From Leptasterias polaris (taxonomy: Eukaryota; Echinodermata; Asteroidea; Forcipulatida; Asteriidae): a stretch of DNA of 64,000 bases. The translations under genes and the position numbers were made by a program. Of the stretch, positions 42,351-52,873 are shown piece by piece. Under the pieces are notes generated by a model. The model was not told the origin of the DNA and did no database searches. It saw only the letters and a program-made list of their open reading frames with translations. The stretch spans positions 1,426,001-1,490,000 of the forward strand of contig JAZGTN010000150.1 in the NCBI GenBank assembly GCA_037783415.1, given 5' to 3'. Numbering within the stretch: position 1 is the first letter of the stretch; every line of letters starts with the position of its first letter.

Positions 42351-44579
42351 CGCCCCCGTATATCGGGGGGTGGGCGCACGGAAACCGCGGCCCGACTGGG
42401 CACGTTGTTGTCCGGGTTGGGGCTGCGTGAAGTGTGGGCCGGCGGTGTTATCGGTACGGCCACGAAAGCTGCCCCGGGTCGCCTTTTGCGGGCGGCGTCG
42501 TGGGATGGTAAAGGCCGTCTGCTTCCTCGCCCTACCCGCGGCTTTGGGGGCCGGGGGTTGAGGCTTCTTGAGGTTGATTTTATCCGTGGCCTTGAGGCGT
42601 TTAGCCTCGGCCTCCATGGATTCCTGGAACTGTCCCGCAAACAAATCCGGCCCTGAGAGTGGGAGATCATCGAGGCGCTTACGCGCCCCCGGTGATGGGA
42701 GAAACAGCGCATCGAGCACGTTGGCTCGGCGCGTTGTAGTCGCCAGGGTCGACACTCTGGTGAACTGGTCCAAGACGGACCGTAGACCATTGTCCAGACA
42801 GTGGAGGGCAGCCACCATCATATCGGCTGGCACCACTGAATCTTCCTCACATCCCAGTGCCAGATACTCGGAGAGTAGCAGGAGGAAGGAGGTAGCACGC
42901 ATGCCCATGCGTGCCGAACGGTCCATCTTCCGGGCGACGTCTTCCAACTTCCCGCGGGTCTTGTCCGCAAACGGGAGTTTGGAGGACGCCGATCCTCTGT
43001 CGGCGGCTAATTTGTCGGTGGCCGAGTCCGGCAGGGCGGGGGTGGCAAAGTACTTTTTGTAATCCCGATCGGGGAAACGGTAGTACGGCTCCATACGTTT
43101 GGAGAATGGGGCCCATGTTTTCGCACCCATCACCCCGTCCATTCGGTCAACACACACGCGATCCAAGGGCATCACAGGGAAGGCCTTGGGCGCTTCAGCC
43201 GGACCCGATCTCCTAATGAACGATTGATGTTCCGGAGGAGGGGGTTCGGGGTCAGCGGGGAGTTCGAGGACTCTTATCATGTCCCTCTGGACTAGACGCA
43301 GTTCGGTCTCGGAGATCGAAAGGCGCTGGACAGAGTGGACTAACTCGGCGTCTTCCTCGGCCGAGTTGGCCGAGTCAGGGGGCCGAGATGCCTCCGAACC
43401 ATACACCGCTGGTGAGATGGCACCGTCACGGTGTTCCGATGAGCCGTGATCCGACTCAAAGGACGCCGACGGGTGCAGGCTGATGCCTGGCGGGGATGCT
43501 ATCATGCGGGGGGCCGTGCGTGGCACTACCCGCTGGTCTGCAGTCACGCGCCCCTGGCCGTGGTGACCGGCGGGCGGGAGCTGCCGGCCTGGGGGGGACT
43601 CCGGAGCACGGCTAGCCGTGTGTGGTAGGCTCCGTTGGCCCGGCGTCATCCAGCCGTGGCCATAGTGACTAAGGGGCACCTGTGAGGTGACCGAGTCAGG
43701 GGGGCCTTGTCCCCGGCCCGAAATTGAGGCGGCCAGAGTGTGAAAGGCCTCCAGAAAATCATCACGGGAGATCGGGTCCCCACCCCTGTTGCGTTTAGCA
43801 CGGTGGGACCGTCCCGGGGACCCGCTCGAGCTCGAAGATGAACGACGAGAACGGCGGGCCTTTTTGCTCTTCTTTTTCTTGGAAGAGCATCGGGTGGACT
43901 CCGAGGAAGCCTCAGAGGTCACCTGGGTCACGGGGATGCCCGAGCAGCGGGAAAAACCCGCTGTGGAGGGCTGGCTCCCGGGGAGTATCGCCCCAAGGGG
44001 GCCCCATGGGACCTGTTCCCCGTGCCCAATGGCCTGGGCGGCCGACAGTGCCCCAAGCCCGATGGCGTAGGCAGGCGCTGTGCGGTCGAGGCGGCCGTAC
44101 AAGAGCCCGTCCCTAGGCACCGCGGAGTTCACGATGGCATCGGGAGGGTCTGGGCGCATTGAGCCGTGGAGGGGTATTATTCCCTCTGGCTGTAAATGCT
44201 CCAAAGAGGGGGCTTTTATAGCTCCGTGGTCAGTCATGGTGGGCTCTGCAACCGAGTCACGCTTGACTGACCGCCCTCTTTTGGGTACAGCCGCGGTATC
44301 CGACAACTTCTTTGTCTTAATACCGGGGCGTTTCCCCTTCGGTTGGGTGGACCCATTCACGCTGGTCGGAGACGATGGGGCCGCAAGGTCCCTCGCTCGG
44401 CCAATGGGTCCCTCAGCTCCGCCAGCCGGTAGTGGCTGGGGGAGCTGATCGGGGGATTGCAGCCGCGGTGACGACGTGTCGCCGGTGCAAATCCCCGAGG
44501 GCTCGGGCTGTCCCGGTGGAACGCAAGTCCCTCCGGTTCTGACACGCCCTGTCCTCCCCAACTTCTTAGAGTTACTCAT
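42339..44579 (-). CDS. DIRS ORF1, gag-like protein
   Basis: An ATG at 44579 ('MSNSKKLGRTGRVRTGG'; another ATG lies 18 bp upstream) opens a frame of about 746 codons. The composition is Pro/Ser/Gly-rich and GC-rich. It has a basic 'KKKKSKKARRSRRSSSSSSG' patch in the middle third, an Asp/Glu/Ala-rich helical region ('EEDSVVPADMMVAALHCL'), and a C-terminal Arg/Gly-rich tail ending 'TPRYTGAWRK'. Position upstream of RT and overlap with it fit a DIRS gag. No CCHC knuckle was seen. Frame intact. Confidence 0.7.
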   Translation of the reverse strand: MSNSKKLGRTGRVRTGGTCVPPGQPEPSGICTGDTSSPRLQSPDQLPQPLPAGGAEGPIGRARDLAAPSSPTSVNGSTQPKGKRPGIKTKKLSDTAAVPKRGRSVKRDSVAEPTMTDHGAIKAPSLEHLQPEGIIPLHGSMRPDPPDAIVNSAVPRDGLLYGRLDRTAPAYAIGLGALSAAQAIGHGEQVPWGPLGAILPGSQPSTAGFSRCSGIPVTQVTSEASSESTRCSSKKKKSKKARRSRRSSSSSSGSPGRSHRAKRNRGGDPISRDDFLEAFHTLAASISGRGQGPPDSVTSQVPLSHYGHGWMTPGQRSLPHTASRAPESPPGRQLPPAGHHGQGRVTADQRVVPRTAPRMIASPPGISLHPSASFESDHGSSEHRDGAISPAVYGSEASRPPDSANSAEEDAELVHSVQRLSISETELRLVQRDMIRVLELPADPEPPPPEHQSFIRRSGPAEAPKAFPVMPLDRVCVDRMDGVMGAKTWAPFSKRMEPYYRFPDRDYKKYFATPALPDSATDKLAADRGSASSKLPFADKTRGKLEDVARKMDRSARMGMRATSFLLLLSEYLALGCEEDSVVPADMMVAALHCLDNGLRSVLDQFTRVSTLATTTRRANVLDALFLPSPGARKRLDDLPLSGPDLFAGQFQESMEAEAKRLKATDKINLKKPQPPAPKAAGRARKQTAFTIPRRRPQKATRGSFRGRTDNTAGPHFTQPQPGQQRAQSGRGFRAPTPRYTGAWRK

Positions 44580-44740
44580 TCTACACTCACTACACAACTA
44601 CACACAACTCTACAAACTGTAGTTTAACTATATTTTATTTGAAACAAGCTTTCTCGAAGCAGTAAGCACGTAAATTTAATGAAATTTAATGAAATTTCTT
44701 TACGTGGCTTAAACTCACATGTAACCTGTGCCTGCGCTAA

Positions 44741-44899
44741 GAGAAAAAGAGGAAGCTGACGTAGTGCGCATGTCGCAGGGCGTCGGGGTCGGACACCAGA
44801 GGGCGCTATTGTGTGTAAAACTCTTAGCCTTTTGCCTGCCGGCATAGGGAACAATGCAATTGTAGTATTCGCTCTACAGGTAAGTAGAGTGAAGTAGAC
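44741..44899. repeat. DIRS right inverted terminal repeat
   Basis: 159 bp whose reverse complement matches 39479-39524 and continues as about 39225-39361. The DIRS mRNA would start in or near it. It ends 'gaagtagac' at 44899. Confidence 0.8.
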
Positions 44900-45103
44900 A
44901 CATGTATACGCGAGCAAAGTGATGTGTTACTTACTGTCGATGTCACAGGCGCGTCCTTGACAATGGATCACGCATCCCCTACTGCCACACAGCATGGCAT
45001 GACGCAGTAGTATACCGAACGCGAGTTATTTTTACTTGATATTTGCATTTCTTACTGATCAAAGATGGCTATGCGCCTTGTTGGTGACTCACCACTTTGA
45101 ACC
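44900..45103. other. Spacer between DIRS element and non-LTR element
   Basis: 204 bp, probably including the 5' UTR of the truncated non-LTR element. No other feature. Confidence 0.4.
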
Positions 45104-46088
45104 ATGGCGCATGCTTTTTGTTTGGCTCTGATATTTCTCAACATTTTTGCTATATCCAGCTCCATATCTATTGCAATTTATATATCATATGAAAGAGCTC
45201 TCTCTACTGATCACACTAGCTCATTTCTACATCGAAATGCTGATCAAGGAAGCGGTATTTGGACTGAGTTTGTGCCTGATTTCCAGCCTTCTCTACCAGT
45301 TCTTCAAGATAGCTGTATGACTCACTGCACGCCTGACCGGTTCTACAACCAAGCTGATAGCATCTTTTGTGTCACTGCCAACAGCCTTTGTGATACTGCA
45401 ACCAGCCTTTGTTCACAACATGCAGCTGGTTATTATGCAAAGCTAAACCCAATGTGGCTGAATTCAAGAGAGAAGACAAGTACCAGAAAACGTAGTAAGT
45501 TTGGGAAAGCGCCATCCAAGTACTATCCTAATTCTACTTCCACATTTAACCTAACTTTATCTGGTTGTGGGGACATTGAAAGCAATCCTGGTCCCATCAA
45601 GGATCCCTGTGGTAGATGCAGTCGGCCTGTTAAATGTAATCAACGATCGCTACTATGTGAAGACTGTAATAAGTACTGGCATCAGAAATGCATCCCTGAC
45701 ATGTCGATCATTCTCTACAATGAACTGATATCTAGTACCATCGACTGGTTCTGTCCTGATTGCACCCATCTTCAAGGCCTGCCATTTGCATCATGTAGTG
45801 ACACTTCATTTTGTGAGATGTTCAGTGACTTGGATGGTGGTATCATTGATAACACGAGTAATGAATTACCAGCCAACTCTCCACCGAAGCACTTACCTAA
45901 AAGTGGAATTTCTGGTCTACTACTCAATGCCCGGAGCATCCGCAATAAGCAACATGACCTGCTATCTTATCTTCAACTTTATCCTGTGGACATTGCTATC
46001 ATCACAGAAACATGGATGTCAGCTGAGGACACAGACCTGTTTGCTAGTTTGCCAGGTTATTCAATTATTCGTCGTGATCGTAACAGTA
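45104..46088 (+). pseudogene. Truncated APE-type non-LTR retrotransposon (signal peptide, 2A, PHD, endonuclease start)
   Basis: The ATG at 45104 opens with a hydrophobic, signal-peptide-like N-terminus ('FCLALIFLNIFAISSSISIA'). Around residue 160 is a 2A motif, 'GCGDIESNPGP' (45563-45595), matching D-x-E-x-N-P-G-P. A PHD-like Cys4-His-Cys3 finger follows ('CGRCSRPVKC', 'CEDCNKYWHQKC', 'WFCPDC'). Then comes the apurinic-endonuclease start ('LLLNARSIRNKQHDLL', 'DIAIITETWMS'). The endonuclease breaks at 'RRDRNSRG' (46088), where a hairpin element begins. No RT follows. This belongs with CR1/L2-type elements in which 2A sequences have been described. 5' part only. Confidence 0.8.
45563..45595 (+). 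other. 2A ribosome-skipping motif in the first non-LTR element
   Basis: Encodes 'GCGDIESNPGP'. The D-I-E-x-N-P-G-P core is complete. In known 2A peptides the last Gly-Pro bond is not formed and the ribosome continues with Pro. Confidence 0.85.
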
Positions 46089-46113
46089 GAGGCCCAGCTA
46101 GCACACCCGCATT

Positions 46114-46272
46114 GGCCCAGACTTGGGCCGGGCCTGGCATTATATGGCATGGACTGGCCCAGCTGATGCCACCTCTGGACCACATGTGGCCCAGTGGTGG
46201 CATCAGTCGTACTCCAATGCCAGTCCATGCCAAATAATGCTGGACCTGGCCCAAGTGTGGGCCAGGCCAGGC
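46114..46272. mobile_element. GC-rich hairpin (palindromic MITE-like) element
   Basis: About 159 bp that fold end to end. The left arm ('ggcccagacttgggcc', 'tggcatggactgg', 'gatgccacc') is the complement of the right arm, with 'ccacatgtgg' at the exact centre (46180-46189). It ends the endonuclease frame of the preceding non-LTR element. No clear target-site duplication. Confidence 0.75.
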
Positions 46273-47630
46273 AAAAAATAATAATTCCTGTACAGTTTAC
46301 AGTGTGCTGACAGATATATATATATACAATTTTAATTGTAATTTATCATTTTATTTAAATAATTTTAAATTAAATTTAATTTTAATTGTTTTTTAAACTA
46401 TTAAACTTGAATTAAATTCTGAAGTTAAAAAAACAAAACTTTTGTTTTTAAAAAGAACGATTTATCAATTTATAAATTAATTAAAACAATTAAATCAAAA
46501 TCAACTGTAACCAAATGTCATTTAATGTTAAAAGGGGTCACAGTAAAGTATGAATTTAGTGTAAACTCTGATTTATTTCAATATTTGTTACCTTTATGTT
46601 ACGTAGACAAAATAAATGTTGGTGTCCCGTTTACACGGGGAATTTGCCAGACGCATTCCCATTTGAACTGTTTTTGCTCGGTCAATATTCATGTAAACTT
46701 AAAAAATAGAACGGTTTCCACAAATGTACATACTACACCATTATTAGGTGACTTGTTTTAAAAGATTTAACTATCTTGAAATTTTGGCCTCCATGTCACA
46801 AGTTGGTACCCAAATAAATGGAATAACCCACATATATTGCATCCAACTCAATACCAGTTAGGCCTATTGTAAGCAAAACGAAAGAAAATCCCAAATTGCT
46901 ACTTATTATCTGCCAGCTGCATGTTTCTGCACGATACAACAATTTATCTTATACTGATCGGGCCCATTCATTGTTTGCCGACAAGGGTATCACATTTCAC
47001 GTCAGACAACCGAGCGACCGCAGGCTTTAGAAACTAGTGGTACCCTGCCAATCATTCTGAAACCCACAAATCCACACAAGCATCCCGGGATTTTATTATG
47101 ACAGGGGAAAAAAGCACAGCGCAGCGCAGCAACCTACCTAGCCCTGAATATGTATCGTCGTATTTTGAATCCTTGTAAAGCTTTCGAAGAGTAATTTCTG
47201 TATTTTGCTGTAATAAAATAAACAATTACCGATTTCCTCATAAATTGTATGCCCTATTATTAGGCGGCTACCGTACACTGGGACAGGAGTTTAGGGCAAT
47301 CAAAGCTTTGTTTATACATAGTATTTAGTAAACATTGATTTTGTCCCACTCATTTGGAAGGATTCGTTTAAATCGTTGCTCACGTTCGGGGGATGGTTCC
47401 TTATTCGCTCGTCCTATTTTTGAAAATTTTGAATGACCTGATGATGGCTGCTACCTAATTTCCATAAAGCCATACATACGTCAACAGAATGATACAATAG
47501 GTTTGAAGCAGACAGGGCATGCCCAAACTGTCCTCATTTAACCTATTTCCGGTCCTGAATATCTGCTTCTTGCCGCCCCTTTTCATTTCACAGACAATTT
47601 ATTTTGTCTTATGAATTGTTGTACTTAATC
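46273..47630. other. AT-rich sequence, no gene seen
   Basis: Very AT-rich (about 46310-46520) with 'tttaattttaaat'-type low complexity, then unique sequence. It should contain the left end of the hAT element, but no hAT-type terminal repeat was identified. Confidence 0.4.
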
Positions 47631-50315
47631 ATGGCGGACGGAAAAATTACCGATTTCTTCAAAAATCTTGCCAGAACGTCACCCGATTCAGTGTCGAGTG
47701 ACCCGAGTGAATGTTCCGACAGTGATTTTCCTGACCCCTTGCCTGACCCCAGACATCAACCAGGAACCTCAGGAAAAAATGACAGCTCCGAAAGCGAATT
47801 TGACTTCCCTGATGATTCTAGCGATAACAACAGCGACCACGAGACAAGGCAAGTCTCCCCAACCGATTCCAGTGACAGCGACCAAGGCCTACCGTGCCTA
47901 TCTAAAAAAAGGGTAAAGAACACAAGATCTAGAAGATTTCTCCCCAAAAAACAAAAGACAGTGGAAAATAAATTTGTCCGTACATGGTTGGCTACATACC
48001 CATGGTTGCGCTACTGCCTGGCAGAAAATAAAATGTTTTGTGACATATGTCGAAAACACGGGCATAACTCAAAGTGTGCCTGGACCAAAGGAACTCGAAA
48101 CTTCAGGTGAGTATTATTTTAAAACTGAAATTTAGTATATTTAAAGTGTTAAATGTAACCCAGAAATTTATTTAAACTTGTGCTTTCTAAAACAACTACC
48201 AATGTCGCAGCATCAAGCTCCGCTAACTTTCGATCTCGAGTAAATTGTTGTTAAATGTTTAAATTTAAAAAGAGTTGGCACCTTTTATTTGACGTGGTGT
48301 GCGACTGCTAGAAAAGTTTACAAAATAATATGTCGTCGTTCAAAGCGACGTGTATATAACGGCAGCGCTCAAGACACACGTGTTGACCACGAGTTCCGTA
48401 TTACTTTGGGCCGCCCACAAGCCCGCAACCTTTCAGTGCATAATTATTATTGTTATGCAGAACAGTGCACATGCGCAGTATATGAGTCAAAACGTGCGTG
48501 TCTGCTTGTGTGGCTTGTGTGTGAACTTCCCACCATGAGTATGGGTAATGCAAGTTTAATAGGGTCGAATGCACTGGAAATTTTAAATTGTCTGCAAATA
48601 CTGTCTATATTTCCTCACATACAATTTGAACTGCTTTTGATTGTGTCACTCACGGATGGTTGCCGCGATGATATTAGTGGGGAAAAAATAAAAAATAAAA
48701 TCGGGACCCTGTCGAGACCTTAAAAATAACATACATTTAAACTGTGTTACAAATATGTTTCTTTAACAATGGTGCTGGTTTCGCAGAGAACTCTTTGAAA
48801 AAGTAGTGCATCAGCACCAAAATAAATAGATACAAAAATACATAATACAAAATATCAGCACAATTCTTAGTTGTCATGTTAAAAATGATTAGTTGATAAT
48901 TATAAAGTGATATTCGGAACAGCATTGTTATGTTTCTTCTACAGATTGAAGACCATCAAAAAACACCTAACCAGTGACATGCACAAGATGTCATCTTCAG
49001 CAAGGGACCCAAACCAACAGTCCATTGGCAGTGCTGTCGAAAAGGCTTCTGAAAAGAAAAAGGCAGCTTTTTCTGTGGCTTTGAAAACTGTGTTTTGGTT
49101 GGCCAAAGAGGAAATAGCCAACAGAAAATTTAAACCACTCCTCGAGTTCCTCCGGCATCTTGGGGTGACTGAAGCGCAAGACCTCATTAAAGGAGGCAAT
49201 GCTAGATATGACTCCCCACACATATTCAATGAATTGCTACTAAGTTTAAGTGACAGCATAAAGAAGAACAAGATAATTGCACTGAAAAACTCCCCATTTG
49301 TTGGAATCGGAGTTGATGAATCAACAGATAGGTCACAGGAGAAACACCTTGTTGTGGTCATCAGGTACATAGCAGTCTCTGGGGAAGTTGTGACATCATT
49401 TCTTCAGTGTATTGAAGTTCGCGATGGTACTAGCAAGACACTTTACTCTGCTGTCCATAAAACATTGGCTTCCTACAAGGTGCCTATAAGGAAGGTTGTT
49501 GGACTTGGTACTGATGGTGCTTCAGCAGTGGCAAGTGACATCAACGGGCTAAACGGCTTAATAACAGCAGATAACCCTTACTGTATCTTCGTCCATTGTG
49601 TATGCCACCGTCTCAACCTTGCTGTCAGTCAAGCCAGTCAAAAAGTGAAGCAGATGCAAGCCCTGCGAATGACCATAGCAGCAATCTACAACTACATTCA
49701 GCTTTCGCCAAAGAAGCTCCAAATGTTCAATGATATTGCTAGCTTAATGGATGTCAGCACTCTCACTTTCAAGAGACTGTACGAGATTCGTTGGCTGAGT
49801 ATGGGACAATGTGTCAAGAGCATAATCAGAAACTATGCGCCTCTGATTGTCTTGGCTAGCCAAGAAGCAGATGATGGCGACCCTGTTGCCAGTGGTCTGT
49901 ATCAGCAGTTGACATCATATAAATGTCTTGCACTCCTTCATCCTTACTGCAACAAATCACCTCAGCATGGCCTTCCAAAAGAATGACATATCCTTCGCTA
50001 CTGTCAGATCTAGGGTAATAAATATGTGCAATTTTTCATAGAATAATTCATACCAAGTAAAATGTGTGTTCTCATAAACATTGAAATATGCTGACACTTT
50101 AACAGGTTGGTTATAGCACAGCTATACAGTTATACATTATTTTAAAGTGTAAATGTAGAGAATGTTATTTGTTTGCCAATGGTGTAAAAATGTATATTGC
50201 TACTCTACCAATGTTTTTTTCCATTTAGATTCAATATTGTCTAGACACACTTGATGGCTTCAAAACACAGCCTGGATTCTATTTAGAGGAACTTGAGAAG
50301 GAACTAGTTAAACTG
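47631..50315 (+). pseudogene. hAT transposase, exons 1-3 (ZNF862-like), interrupted
   Basis: Exon 1 (47631-48106) has an acidic Ser/Asp-rich N-terminus and a BED/TTF-like zinc-finger start ('CLAENKMFCDICRKHGHN'). Exon 2 (48945-50014) carries the RNase H-like hAT core: 'VGIGVDESTDRSQEKHLVV' with the first Asp, 'GLGTDGASAV', 'HCVCHRLNLA' and 'RWLSMG'. A one-base deletion near 49935 shifts the frame from 'CLALLH' to 'TATNHLSMAFQKNDISFATV'. Exon 3 (50229-50315) continues 'YCLDTLDGFKTQPGFYLEEL' and is cut by the non-LTR element that follows. Splice phases match throughout. The rest of the gene resumes at 54264. Cut-and-paste transposase, now dead. Confidence 0.8.
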
Positions 50316-50620
50316 TAGTGCACCGAATAGGTTGCACACCTTCTTTGCTCTCTGCTTTTTGATGTTTATGTCCTGCTTGTTTCTACTGTTTTACCTCATG
50401 TTTTATACCATCTTGTAGAGCTAATACCAGAGAATCTTCTACTGTCTTTGGATTTCATGTTCTGTGAATCAATTTGGAATCATTTATGGAAACAGTCAAC
50501 TTTAAAGTCTTAATTGTGTGTTGTAGCCTTTCTACCGACTATGATGACTCACTCTGCAACCTTCAAGGCCGAACTGCTTAAACAATAGTTTGACTGTGTG
50601 TAACTTGTGTGGCTAATACA

Positions 50621-52873
50621 ATGGAGGTCCTCATCAAGTCAATCTTCTTGTGTGTTCTTGTTCTGCAAGTCTGCAGTACTTCAACTCCTTCCAAAAAGGA
50701 TCTTCTATCTAACTGTGTATCTTTTTCACATTGTTGTTTGTCTGGAAAGAAAATTTTCACCAAAGGATTCCTGAAATCACCAATTTCATATTATCATAAC
50801 TCAACTGCTAGCTTCAATGTTGTACTGCTATGTTGTGGAGACATAGAACCTAATCCAGGTCCCCAATCTGATGAAATAACTAGGACCACCCGCAGCATTA
50901 AACTTACCTATCAGTATGATAGGTCTCAACTTTTGGAAATAGGCTCCCAATGTGCAAAGCTGCCTGTTACCCCTGCTACATGGTCCACCCTGAGAGAACT
51001 GAAAATTTCGTCTAAAGCTCCTACACGTCGAGGGCGATCGGTGAAACACACGACTAATCCAAACTTAAGCATTGCTACTCCTGTTACTGCTGATCACGTC
51101 ACTCATACAGTTGATTGTACGGATGTCTCTTCACCCCTATCACCTACTAACAGGCCTGGTAAACAGGTGAACTTATCCAATATCTGCATTCTAAATGCAC
51201 AATCCGTGTGCAATAAAACCAACCTTCTCACTGACTATATTACGGATCACGATTTTGATTTCATTGCGCTTACCGAAACCTGGCTAACTAACACAGACAA
51301 ACACAAGCAAGTCATCGGGGAATTGTGTTTGCCGGGATATGATTTATGTCATGTGCCGCGTGTTAACAGATCTGGTGGAGGCATAGCTCTCATACACAAG
51401 GAAAATATAATCAGAGGGCCTGTTACATCATATAATGGTTCGACGTTTGAAAGTTTATGCTGTGATCTGACTACCAAAGGTTCTTTTTCCCCCCTCAAGC
51501 TTGTCATCATTTATAGACCACCGTATAGTTCAAAAAATCGTTTTACCCCTAGAATGTTTCTTGATGAGTTTTCTGAATATGTTGCAATACTTTCCGCGTC
51601 TCTCAATAAATTGTTGATTGTTGGAGACTTCAACTTTCACTGGATGTTTGCTAATGCTGATGCTGATGCTACTCGTTTAAAAGACATGCTCGAATCCACC
51701 AATATGTCACAGTTTGTTTGTACACCGACTCATATAAGCGGTCATATTCTAGACCTTGTTATTGCACGCCCATCCGATAACCTTGTAAACTCGATAACTG
51801 TTGGAGGTTTTCTAACAGATCACGCGGCCATACACTGTTCACTAAACTTGAATAAGCCCCTACCAACTAGGAAACAAATCTCATATCGCAAATATGCTTG
51901 CCTTGACCATGATGCTTTTGCAGATGATATTTGCAAGTCTGATCTGATAATCAATCCTTCAGATAACTTAGATAACCTCATTGATCAGTATGACTGTATA
52001 CTTAAATCTCTTCTTGACCATCATGCTCCGTTAAAAACTCGCTCTGTTACCATCAGACCATCAAACCCATGGTACTCTACTGAGATTGCTGAAGCAAAGA
52101 AAATGCGTAAACGACTTGAAAGACGCTGGAGGAGAACAAATGTTGTGGCTGATCGAGACCTGTTTAAAGCTCAACGTCAACGCGTTCTCCACATGATCAA
52201 TGATGCTAAATCAAAATATTACCAAGATAAACTATCTTGCTGTGAGAATCAACAAGAAATATTTAGGATTGTTGAATCTTTATTGCATAATAAAAGTAAA
52301 ACCAAGCTACCAACTCACAGTGACACTATGGAATTGGCTGAGAAATTCAGTGATTACTTCATCACCAAGATAAGAAATATTCGGACTGATCTTGACACAT
52401 CCGCCTCTACTCAGTCTATCAGTGCAGGTACATACGACTACGAGTCTAACCCCAATATCCCTACACTCGACAGGTTTGAACCGGCCTCTGAAGTTGAAAT
52501 CCGGAAACTGATAAATTCATCACCTTCAAAATCTTGTGACATTGATCCCATCCCAACTTGGCTGTTGAAAAGGCACTTGTCTGTCCTGTCTACCCCTATC
52601 ACAAAAATTGTCAATTTGTCGCTTCATAATGCAACTTTTCCTCAGCGTTTCAAAAGTGCTATCGTCACTCCACTCCTTAAAAAGCCATCGCTTGACTCAG
52701 AAAATCTCAAAAATTTCCGCCCAGTTTCCAACCTCTCATTTATGTCGAAAATAATTGAGAAAGTAGTTGCCGCCCGTCTGACTGATCATCTGTCTGAACA
52801 CAATCTGTATGAGACCTCTCAATCTGCATACAGAAAATATCATGGGACAGAGTGCATTGTTGCGCGTGCATAA
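50621..52873 (+). pseudogene. Non-LTR pol, 5' part: signal peptide, 2A, endonuclease, RT start
   Basis: The ATG at 50621 gives a hydrophobic, signal-peptide-like start ('LIKSIFLCVLVLQVC'), then the 2A motif 'CCGDIEPNPGP' (50831-50863). The APE endonuclease follows (about 51175-51850): 'ICILNAQSVCNKT', 'FIALTETWLT', 'NRSGGGIALIHK', 'IIYRPPY', 'LLIVGDFNFHW' and 'TDHAAIHCSLN'. RT begins around 52500 ('SCDIDPIPTWLLK', 'PLLKKPSLD', 'NFRPVSNLSFMSKIIEKVV') and reaches 'YRKYHGTE', where the frame shifts and stops at 52873. The RT continues in the overlapping frame from 52809. No PHD finger is seen here, unlike the copy at 45104. Confidence 0.82.
50831..50863 (+). other. 2A ribosome-skipping motif in the second non-LTR element
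   Basis: Encodes 'CCGDIEPNPGP' with a complete D-I-E-x-N-P-G-P core, about 70 codons after the start. It would release a short N-terminal peptide from the endonuclease-RT. Confidence 0.85.

Larger units (their letters stand above)
39181..44899 (-). mobile_element. DIRS-type tyrosine-recombinase retrotransposon (RT-deleted)
   Basis: A GC-rich element of about 5.7 kb in AT-rich surroundings, coding on the minus strand for gag, RT/RNase H and tyrosine recombinase. Its right terminal repeat (44741-44899) matches, inverted, two blocks at the left: 39479-39524 (outer 46 bp) and about 39225-39361 (the rest). That is the inverted terminal repeat plus internal complementary region of DIRS elements. 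A further 53-bp perfect inverted repeat frames the left block (39181-39233 versus 39425-39477). The RT has lost its catalytic core, so this copy cannot reverse-transcribe itself. Confidence 0.85.

Noticed and set aside
48289..48723. A 144-aa plus-strand ORF within the hAT intron
   Set aside because: It lies wholly in the intron between well-supported hAT exons (48107-48944) and has no recognisable domain.
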